A stretch of 64,000 nucleotides of DNA from Strigops habroptila (lineage: Eukaryota; Chordata; Aves; Psittaciformes; Psittacidae), in the NCBI RefSeq assembly GCF_004027225.2, contig NC_046358.1, forward strand, positions 9,269,284-9,333,283, given 5' to 3'. Under the pieces are notes generated by a model. It was not told where the DNA came from, ran no database searches, and saw only the letters and a list, made by a program, of their open reading frames with translations. Shown here one piece after another: positions 1 to 13,000 of the stretch. Made by a program: the position numbers and the translations under genes. The first letter of the stretch is position 1. Every line of letters begins with the position of its first letter.

Positions 1-1534
1 GTGGGTGGAGTCAGATTCAAACCTCCCAGACACAATATCCCTGTCTGAAAAATATCCTGGGGTCGCTGTGGATTGTGCAGATACAGGATTGCTTCAGCGT
101 GTCCTGCACAGTGTTAAAGAGAGGGGTGTGTTGCCCCGGTGTGTTGCTCCACATCACTCAGAAGGCACCTGTAAAAAATTCATATGTTGCAGATGAGAAG
201 GGGATAGTTTCTCTTCCTTCCAGGCAACTGAATATGAAGGAAAACACTACATGAGGTGTTCGACAGGAGAGACGAGCCAGAAGTTCAGTTTCATTCAGCG
301 CTTGTGCTTTAATGACAAGCCACGATGTATTTCATGAAGATTTAAAAAGCAGCAAAGGAAACACTTACCAGGATGAACATGCTGTCTGCTCTGGCCTGGA
401 GGCATGAAGGTGGCTTGAGTGATAGTAGAGACTGGGATATCCAGGTCAATACCCAACATTGCGCTTGACCTCACTGGCCACCAGGTGAGATGGCTGCTTG
501 CACGTTGCAGTCAGGCACTGCTCCTGTGGTTAGTGCTATGTCCTTTGCAAGCTGCTTCAACAGGATTTACAGACTACTCTCCTACCAAACCCAATGGATC
601 TCCTGCCCCACTCCTTTCCCAGCCTTTACCCTGCACTGGGAGATACAGAGCATGATGCAGCATTGAGGACTGACCTGATGTCTAGAAAGAAAAGGCCATC
701 ATCATCATTTTGCCTTCCAAGGCTCTGGATTTTTAGCAAACTCCTACTCTTTCCTGAGTTCACCTTCCCAAGAGAAGAGCAACTTCAGGAAGAAAGTCAA
801 GAATCGAGGAAGGAAAACTGTAATGAGATACGGGTCTAACCTGAAAAAATGCTGGGAACATCTCCTTTTACACTGGGCCCTTCCAAAAGGAAACCAACCC
901 ACTGTAAATAATGTGTCTGGGAAGAGAAGACAAACTTTTAACCCTTCCCTTGCCTCTACTGTTTGCTCAGTCAAACTGCAGCTTTTCTTGAAGCCAGGCA
1001 GCCACCCTCTACACATTCGTCCTTTGTTCTCCAGCTCTGGGTAGCCGAGAGCCAGGCACTTCAATGGTTGGAACTCCAGGCCCTACAGGTTTGGTGTCTG
1101 TGACTGGCCCTCCCTGACTGCATCATTCTCCCAGCTCCACCTGGATATCCAAGGGAAGGGAGCAAATATAGAAAGGGTGATTCTGTCTCTTCCCAAGCAC
1201 CATTCCCAGGGCTTACACAAAGTCCTGTTATTGATACAAAGCACAAGCACATTCACACTGATATATTTCCAAGTGTTTTTAGCTCAGTGTTTTCAAATTC
1301 AACAAATAGCAAATGCATCTCTTCCCTTAAAAGCATTTCTTCCTATTATTGCTTCAAGCACAGGCTCAAGATAGTGCTTTTCCTGAGTTCAGATTAACAG
1401 TTTCAATCAAGTTTCACCATACATGGTCTGACTCTTAAGGGAATGCACAGAGTCCTTCCAACATTAGCCAAGAGAAGTCACTGGGACAGCTTATACAAAC
1501 AGACATAGGACTCTCGCAAAGGCAAGAGAGACCT

Positions 1535-1672
1535 TGATTCACTAGCATTCCTGAGCACCTGCTTAATTCACTCCAGTCATGAAGTACCTAAAACATGCTC
1601 TGAAATGCTTCGCTGAGTAAGAATGGGCTTAATCACATGCTTAAACACTTACTGCACAAGTACTTCACAGAT
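1535..1672. repeat. Ancient palindromic-type repeat, second copy
   Basis: Contains CTGAGCACCTGCTTAATTCA, ATGCTTCGCTGAGTAAGAAT with GGGCTTAATCACATGCTTAA, and AACACTTACTGC. It has the same core vocabulary as 24950-25045, diverged. Confidence 0.4.
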
Positions 1673-2954
1673 GAAGATTGATTAGATTCTCCTCCTCCCT
1701 GGACCCCATGCTTCCTCTTCTCCTCATGAAAATCTCATTTCTGAGGACACAAGGCTCACAGAATGCAAGGAGACACAAGGAACACATCTTCCAACAGGTT
1801 GCAAGTTTTCCAGCTTCCTGCCCTTGACCACAGAAGACTTGAACATTTTGGGGGAGAAAACAATTTGCTTACAAAGCCATTACATCATGAGGTCAGTGTC
1901 CAAATCATACAGATTTTCCTTCAGTAGTGTCATGAAAATCTTAGTTCCTAGGACTTCCAAATCCTTTAAAAAGAACAAAAGCCAGATTTTCAGAGCTTGG
2001 CTCAGTGAAATCAAGTTATTCATGTTAATATACTTTATTGATCTTAAAGGAATACAGCATGGAAACAAAGGCCATTAACTGAAAGAGAGGTTCTCTTCAT
2101 GACTGTTTACATTAACAAGTCATTCAGCACAAAGGGAGCAGGTCCAGGCTGAGGTCCCCACAAGTACAATATACGCAGTTCAAGTGTTTACTTCAGCCTA
2201 GATTTTGTCTGGTCCTCAACGTCATTTGGACCAAACTTGTCCACATTTTTTGACAGGAAGCTATTCTAGGCAGACATCACTGTTTCAGACCCCCATGTAC
2301 CTGTCCAGGTAGAAGCACATTTTCTGTGTCCCTGGAGTGGACAATTTGTGTTGGCATTCCAAAGGCATCTAGCTAGCATGCACCAAAACTCCTCTGCTGT
2401 CCAAACCAACATGCAGTAAGTAGAGAAGACCACAGGCTTTGCTTCCAGGCTGCTCTGTTGCTCCAAAAAAAAGCACAAACGTAGACACAGAGGGAGAGAA
2501 AAACTCTCCAAGGACAGTGAAGTCCCAAGGCAAGGTGCAGTAGGTGCACTCTGTCACTAGGTCGGTTCATTTGGTATAGGAGGTCAACAAGTTTTCCTAC
2601 AGTTTAGAAGTAACTGTAGGATGTAAAATTGCTGCCCAACAGTGACTCCCATGGTAGACTAATACACAGATTATATATTAGTAACAGTGTTTGCATTACA
2701 GGGGGACAATGTTCACCATAACAGAGCACTATGGCACAGACTGCGCATGTGAAAGGGTAGATGGAATTATTTTGCCATCAGACAAGAGTGACCAGAAACA
2801 CACGTCCATAGTCTGAATAAATGCATGCCACCATCAGCCAAATGTGCAAAGTGAACTTCTTTGCAAAGCAATGGAAAACTCTTCTTCAGCAGCAGTTGAG
2901 AGAACAAAGGACTAATAAAGAGGAAATTCGATTGCATAGACAACTCCCATCAGC

Positions 2955-3360
2955 TACGCCAAGATCATAGGAATATAGGAAATGGTCTGCTGGGTCAGCA
3001 GGATGATGCCTCTCCTCCAGCTACTGGTGCTTCAGCAGTTGCAGGAAAAGAGAGTCTTTAAGGGGAGCATGCAAGCCCCCATTCACCTTACACTCCTAGC
3101 ATCCACAGTCACTGACTGGGGATGGTAGAGCACACATTCTTCCCTACCTTCTCTAACCCCTTTGAACTTGCTGGTATTACGTCTGCCTCACTATTTCCTG
3201 TGGCAGCTAATTCCCTGCTGTAAAAAACACCTTCTATCTTTCTATTATCCCTTTTAAATGGATTGCCCACTTGTTTCCATGTGTCTTCCCTCATTCCAGC
3301 ATTGTGGGATTTTTTAAACCCCAGAGCAATTCTTTCTCACCACAGACCTCCATCTATAAT
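2955..3360 (-). mobile_element. Ancient CR1-like LINE fragment
   Basis: The stretch contains AGGAATATAGGAAATGGTCT followed by GCTGGGTCAG, and later CTGTGGCAGCTAATTCCCTG, AAAACACCTTCTATC and a CCACAGACCTCCATCTATAA segment. These follow the order of an old amniote CR1 3' region read in antisense. It is strongly diverged, so subfamily and limits are uncertain. Confidence 0.5.
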
Positions 3361-6300
3361 GTTTAGTTAGAGAAAGAAATATCATGCCATGCAAGCAGCC
3401 TCAACAAAATTCCTTGGAAGTTCAAAGAAATTCGGGAGAAAAGCAAGTTTGAAAGATAGACCTGGGGTTTATGAACTGTCTCCACTGGTTTGCGGCGTCC
3501 TCTCTGCACTGTGCACAGGACACTGCAGAGTTAAGAATGGTCTCATTTTTTGTACTAGCAGCTCAGTTGTATGTGTTATTGTTGGCTACTCCAAATGTAC
3601 ATACTAGGTGCTGAAGTTAGTCATTAAAAATGTCTTTAGATGTTTCTGTTTCCTCAAAATATTCATGTGCTTGTTCCCTCCTGTCCTGCAAGAAAAATCA
3701 CACGCTGAGAGAGAGCCGTGCCCGGTGTGGTGAGCCATTTGCTCAGTAGTGATCACAACTAATGAAAGCCTTCATTGCCCATTGTGGCAGAAAGGGATGC
3801 AGGTCCCTCAGGGTTGGCTTTGCTGGCTGCCATCTGAGAAGCGCCTGAACTTTCTTTGGGCCAACAAACACAGATTTGGGATTAGTGAAGGCACAGCACT
3901 CTGTCGTGGAGAATCTGTTGCCAAACCTTATCCAGGATAAACCCCAAGCCAGAATAAACCTAGAAAACTTGTAAGGGATGGACAGATTCCCTCTGAAGCC
4001 ACAGGACAGGGAAAGCTGCAAAGGGCTGGGACCTACAGGCTCTCTGAAAGCAGGGGTTGTGCCAGAAGGTCAAAACAGACCTGGAGGACTGGAGCTTATC
4101 ATTTGTCCCAGTAAAGCACTTGCAGGACTCGGCCAGATGGTTAAAGCACCTCAGCAACTGGCAGTCCTGATACAGGCCTTGATCATTTAAAGAGTACTGA
4201 AAGAAATGAGGCAAGTCCCTCAAAGGACTGTTTAGCCTAGTCCAACTCACTGAGCTAGGCATTAGACTGAAACACCTCCTCTTTGAGCCTCTCCTGGAAA
4301 TAAATACAGATGAATCAGAATTAGACCACTCCATATATGGGACTCTCCCTTCCCACTTTGCTTCAGACCCAGCTGTCCAAACCCTTGCACCACTGGCACA
4401 TTGAATTTCTCACAACAAGCGTGAGGTCCACAACAGGGGCCCCATATAGTTGGGACATCTAGGCACAATGCCAGGGCCTCTCTCTGACCCCACACATGCA
4501 CAAGACACAGCTTGCTTCATTATCTGCTGACCCACAGCTGGTGGCTGGGGTTAGGGAGCAGAAGGCAGACCAAAAAGCCTGCTGGAAGGCAGACCACCCA
4601 GTGACACCCTCGTCCCTTCCAGGTGACAGCACTTCAGAGTGTTCATGGTGCAGATTCCTGCAGTGGGAGAGATGGTACTTCAGAGGTGTGTAGTGACACC
4701 ATATAACCTGAATCACAAGGAACCCAGCAAAAAGGGTCTGCTCTTATTCTTTATGCTAAGCATGTGCTTCTGTACTTTCCTGCACTCAGCTATATATGGA
4801 GCACAGGGGCAGCTAATCCCAAACGTCCCCTCCACAAGCTGCCCCCACCTTAAAATATGTCCCAGTGCAATGAAACATTCACACTTCAAACTTCCAAAGA
4901 CTACCATAAACACTGAGGATAATTAAAACATGAACATTATGAAAAATGCACTGGCAAGGACTCAAGGCTATGGAGCTAAAAAGCCAGGTAGCTTTAAACA
5001 AGTGCCAGATATTTAACTGGTCTCCAAGATTAGCAGATGTTTTTCAACCTGATGTTGCAAAAACTGACTTAGATGTGTTTCTGAAATCAGAACCAGAGAA
5101 GAGAATGTGTTGTGTGTTGGGACTATATCAAGTACTTTTCCAGCACTGTAATACCTTTTATTAAGAAAAAAGAAGGGAGGGGAGGCAGGGCGGAGGGAAT
5201 GTAAAGAGAAAAAACTAGGCCTATTTAAAGGATTCTGGATGTTTACCTCAATCATGTAAGAAAAGGAAAATTCCTTCCCCAAACTGGAAAGACTCAGTTG
5301 CAATTAAGATGGCGATAGCATCAGCCCATTTCCCTGTCTATTCTTCAGCAAGAGTACTGCAGAATACAGTTGTTGCAGCTGATACAGTCTTAGCAATATT
5401 TAGGTGGTTATTTTATCATCTATTTTTAATCAATTACCTAAAAAGTAACTATTCAGCAGCTCACTTTGAAAACCAGCCTCCCTTACCTGGTACAAGATAA
5501 TCTGCTATAGCACTGCTATTAAAAACTCATCATCCCAAAGCCACTGGTTGGTTTGTCTTCTCACCAGCGGCTCCTTTACAGCTAGAGAGGCAGAGTGCAC
5601 GTCTGAAGATCCTCTCTGCTATTCTACTACACCTTTGAGGAGATTTACAGGGATTTGCACGTGTTTTTCTCACTCAAAGAGAGATAATGTGGGATGATTA
5701 AGAGATATTCTAGGAAAGAAACTACTAGCTTCGACAAGTTTCTTGACATTACCTCTGTTTGATATAACACCCATCAATTATTAACGGGAATGCATTAAGC
5801 TGCTGCTTAACCTTAGTAATGCCATGTTTAAAATCAAACATTACTTCTCTTCCCTCTCTGCAGTGGCAGTCATTGTCCACTAATTTCTGGATAAATCATT
5901 CTACATCAATATATAAAATTTTTGTACATGTATATATATATGTATAAACAAGCTACCCTCCCATGTGTAAAACAATGGAAGAGTTACGACCAGATAAGGT
6001 GAGTTACAGCTTTTCCTGTTATCACGGGAGATGGAAGTGCAAGGACTATCTGGGTCACTGAACCCAGAACCTTGTGACCATACTTCAAAATCCCTTACAG
6101 AAACTGGCATTCCTCTATTAAAAAGGGGGGGAAATGAGAGGGACATTTTATGGGTAGGGATTTACTACACTGCAGATTAAAAAAAATAAAATCTGCCACT
6201 TAGAAAAAGTGTTTCCACTTTCTCAGAAGCTGCTCCCAGAGAAATTTAATTCTGGGTGGATCTCTCCTTCCTACATTTGCAATGCAAGGAAACCTGAGAA

Positions 6301-7270
6301 GAAAACTGCTCTGCCTTCCAGGTGGGTGACAGCAGAAAGGACACAGAGGAACCACAAAGGAAGATGTCTTCTCAGATCCTGCTATAGAATGGACAGTCTG
6401 CACATATATCCCTGAAATTCATATCAGTCACAGCATCCACACCAGTTGTATGGCCACTGCTTCACAGATGCCACAGCAGATGAACCTGCAGAAACCAGCC
6501 CAACCTCTGGGCCTGTTCCATCGGTCATGCCTGGCATAAACCTTCAGCCTCCCCCCAGGCAATGTCAAAGTTGTTGCCACGAAGGGAAGCAGTGCTGTCT
6601 AGTTAGCTCCTTTCTCCTGTGCTGCCAGACTCACCTCCAGTCCCACGGAAAGAAAGAAACTGAGACAGAGACCAGTGGGTGACACAACTGTCATTTCTTT
6701 CCATAACCTTGTCAGGGTTGTTACACAATCAGCTACCACACCTAGAGAGCACCAAGGACAGCAAGTCTATGCTCTCCTCCACCCAGCCCAGCTCCCAGAG
6801 CACACAGTTCTTGGGGATTCATTTACTGGATGTTCCAGAGGGACACCCGTTGCATTACACAGATCTATTTGGTTACAGAAGCCTACCATCTGCCTCTGTG
6901 TTGTACCAACCAAAGTCTGCAAGCACCCTGACAGCAGGGAAGACTAATACTACATTTCCATCTGCTCCACATCATGAGCTGCCCAAAAGCAACAACCCGA
7001 AGATGCCTCTGAGCTCCTAAATCTCACCTTGTCCTTAAAAAAAATGCAAGTTACAGGAAGAACAAGAGGAGCCATGACAATCCAGTTCCCTCAAAGCACA
7101 AGTCACATCCTCAGCAACATTTTAAACTTGCTCCGTTTCCTGCATAGCTGAATGCAAGGAATGTTAACAGGTCACATCACCGATACCTAAGGAGTGACAA
7201 CGTCAACATAAAACTATTGACTGGGTCTGCACCAATGTAACAAACTTTTAAAAAGTATTAAAACAGACTG

Positions 7271-7276
7271 TTTATT
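7271..7276 (-). terminator. DACT1: Candidate distal poly(A) signal of DACT1
   Basis: AATAAA on the minus strand, about 900 nt after the DACT1 stop and followed by AT-rich sequence. It is the last canonical hexamer in a plausible 3' UTR. A proximal alternative is at 7999-8004. Confidence 0.4.
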
Positions 7277-7639
7277 ACAGCATATGATGTGTTATATTAA
7301 TTTACACAATGATATATATATAAAAACAGCCATAGATGATGTACAGTAAATCGGACATCAACGAGAATATTAAAACTACTGATACTCATGCACATGACAT
7401 GCATATGGGGTTTTTTTTCTTTTTCAAAAGCAGTTTTACACAATATATTGAAGTTACTAAGCCTTGGTCAGCTGCTCCAACAAGTTACTCTGAACACCAT
7501 CACCATCCACAGCGGGACTCCCAGGAGATCGGAGCAGAGTGTACTCCAGAGAAGGTGACTTAACCTCAAAGACAAATTGAACAGGAGCACTTTCCTGGAG
7601 GGGAAGGCTGGGGGAGGACACAGGGGTGAGTTTCAAGAA

Positions 7640-7702
7640 GAGAACAAACAAAACAAAAACAAAAACAAAAAAAAACCAAAATAAAAGAAAAAAAACCACC
7701 CA
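7640..7702 (+). repeat. (CAAAA)n-like low-complexity tract in DACT1 3' UTR
   Basis: Degenerate CAAAAA units and A runs. They read as T-rich sequence on the DACT1 sense strand. Confidence 0.85.
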
Positions 7703-8177
7703 AGAAACCAGGCCAGACAGCCAGGAGGAAGTTCAAGATGTGGCAACAGGAGCAGCAGAAAGGGACAAGCAATAAATGAAGACCACCCGTCCTCCCTCCC
7801 CCCTTATCCCCTAAAAACTTATGATCTTAAGCTGTTGATATCCTGTATAAGACCCAGAACTGCAAAAACTAGGCAAGGGAGCTCCATTCCCAGGAACATT
7901 AGCCTTTTCGAAGCCTTCTGACACCATGCACTGGAGGCTGTTCACCACTGAAATGGCAGTGTTACTTTTTTTTTCTTTTTAAATGACTATAATGGTCTTT
8001 TATTTCCATGTAAAAGGCACTAGTATCCACCCAAGTTCTGAAGACAAGCGACATAATTTACCTTAAGTTTTAAATATTTGTATATAAAAAAAAAAAGAAA
8101 AAAATCTGTGGAAATATATACACAAAAGCACCTTGCTTCAGAAAGCAGAAGCAGATACATTCCACCAAGTCACCTCA

Positions 8178-10036
8178 CTAGACAGTTGTCATAAGCTTCA
8201 GTGAGCCCGACCGAAAGCGGAGGATTTTCTTCTTGAGGTTATGTGAGGCTTTGATTTTAACAAAGGCCTTTGCTGCATTTTCATGCAGCTCTGGCGCCGT
8301 GACTGTTTGGATGGGGAGTGTCTGGACAAACTGAGACCAAATGAGGCCCCCGCTCTCATCAGAGTCGCTGGTGGTCGTGCTTTCCCCTACAAACTCCACC
8401 TCACTCAGGCTTGACTCACTGTCTCCAAAGCAGTTTGTTGTGTAGTTGCTCTGCTCATCCTCGCTCGTGTCCACTACGGTGGAGTGGAACAAGGACTCGC
8501 ACTCCGCTGAGTACTCTGAGTCGCTGGCCACATAGGCGTATGGGCTGACGTAGGGCAGGGGGACTTGTGAGTAGACCCCCACACCATCCCGACGGTTCCT
8601 CCTCGCCCTCCGTAGGGCCTCCTCATAGGAAATCTCTGCTGATGACTTCCACCGGCGGTAGTCAGCCCGCTTGTGTTTAGGCTTGGCCACCACAACCTCT
8701 CGGCCATGCCCGTGGGAGCGGACGGCAGATCTGTGCAGACCAGCCTGCCGACTCTGGAGGCCTGACTCCAGCTGCAAGCCACCGCCTCTCTTCCCCCGCG
8801 AGGAGGGCTTTTTCAGTTTCTTATTTGTATCCAACTCCTCAGGAAAGCGGCACTTCTTGCCCACTGGCTTGGTTTTCTCCCGCAAGGTCTGAGAACCATT
8901 TTCCAGCCCATTGGCAAGGTGGGGCCTGTGTTTCAGCATGGAGCTTTTCAAAATCTTGACATTTCGGGTGCCTTTGTGAAGCTTCATGCTTTGCTGCTGG
9001 GCCGGAATGTACTGGGCGTTCACCAGCAACCCATCATCCAGGCTCTGGGAGGAAGAGCCCTCACTTTTGAAATCCAACGCGGGCCTCTCCTCAACAGCAG
9101 GTGATGAGGAGCGAGCCGCCTGCAAGCTGCTCTTCAGCAGGACTTTTTTGGGAGGCTGGCTGACCCTGTTCTCTGGCTGCAGCGCCACAGGCTTCCCTGG
9201 GCTCTCTTTGGGAGACACTGCAAAGACTTGGCCGTTCTCCTTAGCGACATCCCCCACTGGGGCCACTGTGTTGCGGTTGTGCTCTGGAGGTGCCGGTTTC
9301 ACGCCCCGTGGTAGGTGCTTGCTCTGAAGTTCACTTGTTGTACCAGGCAGGAATGATGATGGCAAAGGTGCTTTCCTAGTCTCCAGCTGCTCGCCAGCTG
9401 GCTCTCTCGGCCTCTGCTTTAACGGGGAAGGTGCTGTGTGTTCCGCGGCAGTGCTGCCACCAGAAGACAAGCCTGCTTGCTTGGAGCTCTTCAGGTTCAT
9501 GATGTTACCATGAGCCACCAGCCCTGCAGACTGCCTGACACACATGCTTCCATGCCTCAAGATCCCTTTGGTGGGATCAGCATTGAGACTTGTCCTGGGT
9601 TTGTTAGTCCTTACCGCGTGAGTCTTTTTCTGAACCAGGCTTAAGATGTAACCGTCTATCCTCTTGCTCGCGGAAGGGCATGGCACTGGCCAGGAGCTCT
9701 GTGGGAGAAAGGCATTGGCGGATTTTCCCGAGTCTGTTTCAGATCCGACACAAACGTCGCTAATATCACAACCAAACCTCTCCTCTTCTCGCTGGGGATT
9801 TTCAGTCACAGGGAGAAGAAACATGGGACTCTGCACAGCTACCGCATGGAGAGGGCTGGGGTACCGGTAGACATCATTCCCGTTTTTAGACACCAGATCA
9901 CACTGGTACTTTGGATGCACATCTGCAACGACATCGAGGGAATTTGAGTGCGGTGTGGACAAAGAGCGACAGACAGAGCCTGCAGGCTGGTCCTCATTCT
10001 GGCCTTCCTTATTATAGTCCATCCAGCCTATGAGAT
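8178..10036 (-). CDS. DACT1: DACT1 coding exon 4, large terminal exon (residues 209-827)
   Basis: The acceptor is GCCTTTCAG|AT. The exon starts with the DLIGW block just upstream of MDYNKEG and stays open for 1859 nt to the TAG stop at 8178-8180. Conserved landmarks against human include [24 protein letters not shown] residues, the [13 protein letters not shown] motif, the [20 protein letters not shown] helix, [40 protein letters not shown] and the C-terminal KLMTTV. The middle (about 300-600) is Pro/Ser/Lys-rich, weakly conserved and probably disordered. Confidence 0.97.
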
Positions 10037-13000
10037 CTGAAAGGCATTTTAGAAGAGTTTAGAGAGCCTGCCAGGGACAGTTCTGCTACGTTTTTCACGT
10101 GCCACCAAGGATGCTGGTCCCATCTACACATATGATGCCACGTTTTAACTACAGCAGCACTATGCAAACAGTAGAAAACTCGCAACCAGGGATGCCATTC
10201 AAGCGATATAAAAGCAGCACTATTCTTCTCTGAGGCTCTTTCTAACTCCATCTATGTAAGATTTGCCCCAGTATGACTACATCGTTAAAAAAATAAAAAT
10301 TACAGCCATAAGGAACATTTACATTGGTTTCAGACCTGTGCCTAGGTTGCTAAGAGCTTCCTATTTTACTTTCAAGCCAGTCAGATGTCTATAAGGGTCT
10401 CATGTTTGTATGTTACACAGTCACTTGTAAGACTCACTGCAAGCCTCAGTATGTATGAATTTTATATTTTACTTTGCTAAACCCAAGGACAAACATAAAA
10501 AATATAGAGAAGATACCAATGAATTTTTTCAGATTATTGACAAATTTCACTTCCAGATTTTATCAAGCATATGGTGGGACAGAAAAAATCCAGATCTAAC
10601 TGTATTTTTGTTATTATTATCATCAGAATGATTCTATAACTAGAACCAGGCTAACAATAATAACAGATACTTCTTTTGAGCAATAAAAGGTTAAAGAATG
10701 AGAAACGGGCTCATCTTTCCTCACAAGTACAAGAAATGCAGGTCAACCCAGCTGACATCCTAGCCTTAGCTCTGCAAAGAGAATTCTATATGAGAAATCC
10801 AGTGCGTTTCAAGATGCATGAGACAGATTTAATGACTGAGGCACTTACTCAGGAGGTAAGAGACCTTAGAAGAAGAGCTTCAATCGAAGCACCCAAGACC
10901 TAAGATTATTATTTTCTTAAGCTTATGTTGCCCTTGTCTTCTTGGGTAGGGGTACAATCCAAATGATCCTTCTAGATCACTGTCAGTCCTGTTTTCTACC
11001 CTTAGGCTAGAAACTTCAGGCAGGGTATTCATCTTTGAATACTCAGTGCTCATCACTTATCTAAGGCTTATTTCAAAAGAGGTCTCACAGATGTCGACGA
11101 AATTAGTTGATAGAGATGATGTTCCTGTGTGAGCAGGAGAGGGAGAACAGGGAGGTTAGGAGCATGAACTTCCTCCAGATCATAGCATAGTTTTCTCATG
11201 TTTCCTAAATTGTATGTCAGGGTCAGGAAATGTTGACAAAACGTTGACACTTCTCTGAAACATGCCAGCTTGTGAAATTTCATCTCTGAAAGTGAGACAG
11301 TGTATGAGAATAATGAGAGTTTTAGGGATTTGTGATGTATACAGAAAAAAATAGCAACGCAGTCAGCTGGAATTCCTTGTGTATGTTTATATGTATGGTC
11401 AATGAAGATCACATACACCTTACAATGGGGAGCATTAAATTACCTCAAGCTGCTCAAAGGATAACTTAGAGGACTTCTCAGTATCCCAGAATGAATGTTT
11501 CCCAGGCTGCATTTTCCCACTTCAGAGTTAGAAGAACGTGAATTATTTTGTCCTTGATTCACAACAAATCACTATAAGTTAACCTTAAAGAGCAGAACGG
11601 AAATTGGAAATACTATGATTAGAAGCATCCAAGAATGAACTAAGGCTTTTGAATGTCTGCAACCAATAGGGCTTGATCACAAAAGTCCTACTGAAGTGCC
11701 CTTTCTGGACAACAGACAGAGGAAGCCTTCCTATTTAACGATCCCACACATTGAGGCTTGCATCTTCAGCCTAGTGTCCAAGGAAAGTCAACAGCTCTCG
11801 ACCAAAGAGACAAAATATTTTTTCCCTGTTCATGATGCCTATTTGTTTATACTCTATAAATGCAGGACACACCTCAACATGGTCACCTAGGGGTTGAGGA
11901 CCATCAGAACTGACAAAGTGACTGCTAAAAGCACACTGACATGCACCCTGACCTCCTAAACTGCCCCTTACTTTGTCACTTTAATTAGGACATGGCTATG
12001 AGTTATCTTTTATTATTGCTATTTACTAAAAATGCTTTTCTAAAGCATAAGAACCGTAAGAAATCAGCTGACTAACATGTTTATAGGTACCACTGCCCTC
12101 TACTGGGTAGAGCAGCTGTCATATTTTCAAATGTTATTTTCAGATGTTTAGTGCCATATTCACATGTAAGACTGGACTAGTAGAGGGCAAACGGTCCTGC
12201 TTCATGACCCATGTACATGACAGGCACTGAAATCTTTTCAGAGCATAATACATCAAATGAAAGGAAGAAGGGTTAATCCAACCCAGATACTCCTGAGGCA
12301 GTATTTCCAAAGCCAAAGCCACCTCCTGGAGTACGATGTATTCGACCTGCTTTTACTATACCTGCAGATTTAGGGCGTCCATCTGAGATATTCAGTGTTG
12401 CCTCCAAAGGGCTGCAAAAGCAAGTGCTAGAATGGCAACTGGATAAACACTCACTGAAGACAGAGTTAGATGAATTGGAGAGAGATCCAGAAGCTCCATC
12501 ACTCAGCTCATAAAACCCTATAAAAGTAAGAGTTTGGATTTATATTAGTTATGTCTACACAGAGTTACCATTTGTGTCCTCAGAAAGGCAGTCAAGCTCA
12601 CGTTTATGTTGGCTTGCTCTATCGCAATTAGTAATGGGTATTCATTCAGCCACCCCAAAAAATAGTGCACAATTTAGTAATATCCTTATTGCTATGAAGG
12701 ATTCCATTTAAAAGTAAAGCATTTTAAAGTAAAAAAGCAGAACTTTACTTAGGATATGAAATTTTGAACTTTTTTTTAACCTTTACAGGGGCTGGGGTTT
12801 TAACCTCTATAGGGCTTTTCAGATTTTAGCAGAAAGGATCCAGGTTGTGATTGACAGCCTACCCATTTAAGAGTGTATTACACTTCCGAGACAGACTCTC
12901 CAGCTACTTGACTACAAAATTTTTGCCAAGTGTTGTGCCCAAGGCTATCCATTATTTTCCTCAAAGTTCTGGAGATAAATATAATATTTGAGGATGACAC

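Larger units (their letters stand above)
1..7249. other. Intergenic sequence downstream of DACT1
   Basis: No exon or RNA gene is supported. The open frames are short and unsupported. It holds old repeat pieces at about 1535-1672 and 2955-3360 and a small (TA)n stretch near 5930-5945. Confidence 0.75.
7250..8177 (-). other. DACT1: DACT1 3' UTR and candidate polyadenylation signals
   Basis: The AT-rich stretch after the DACT1 stop holds two AATAAA hexamers on the minus strand: 8004-7999 (proximal) and 7276-7271 (distal). The distal one would give a 3' UTR of about 0.9 kb, similar to what I recall for mammalian DACT1. Minus-strand T-rich and AT-rich tracts at about 7640-7700 and 8055-8105 fit a UTR. 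The exact end is inferred and cannot be fixed without transcript data. Confidence 0.5.

Noticed and set aside
8474..8782. Overlapping minus-strand frame inside DACT1 exon 4
   Set aside because: It is an alternate-frame shadow of the conserved DACT1 coding sequence.
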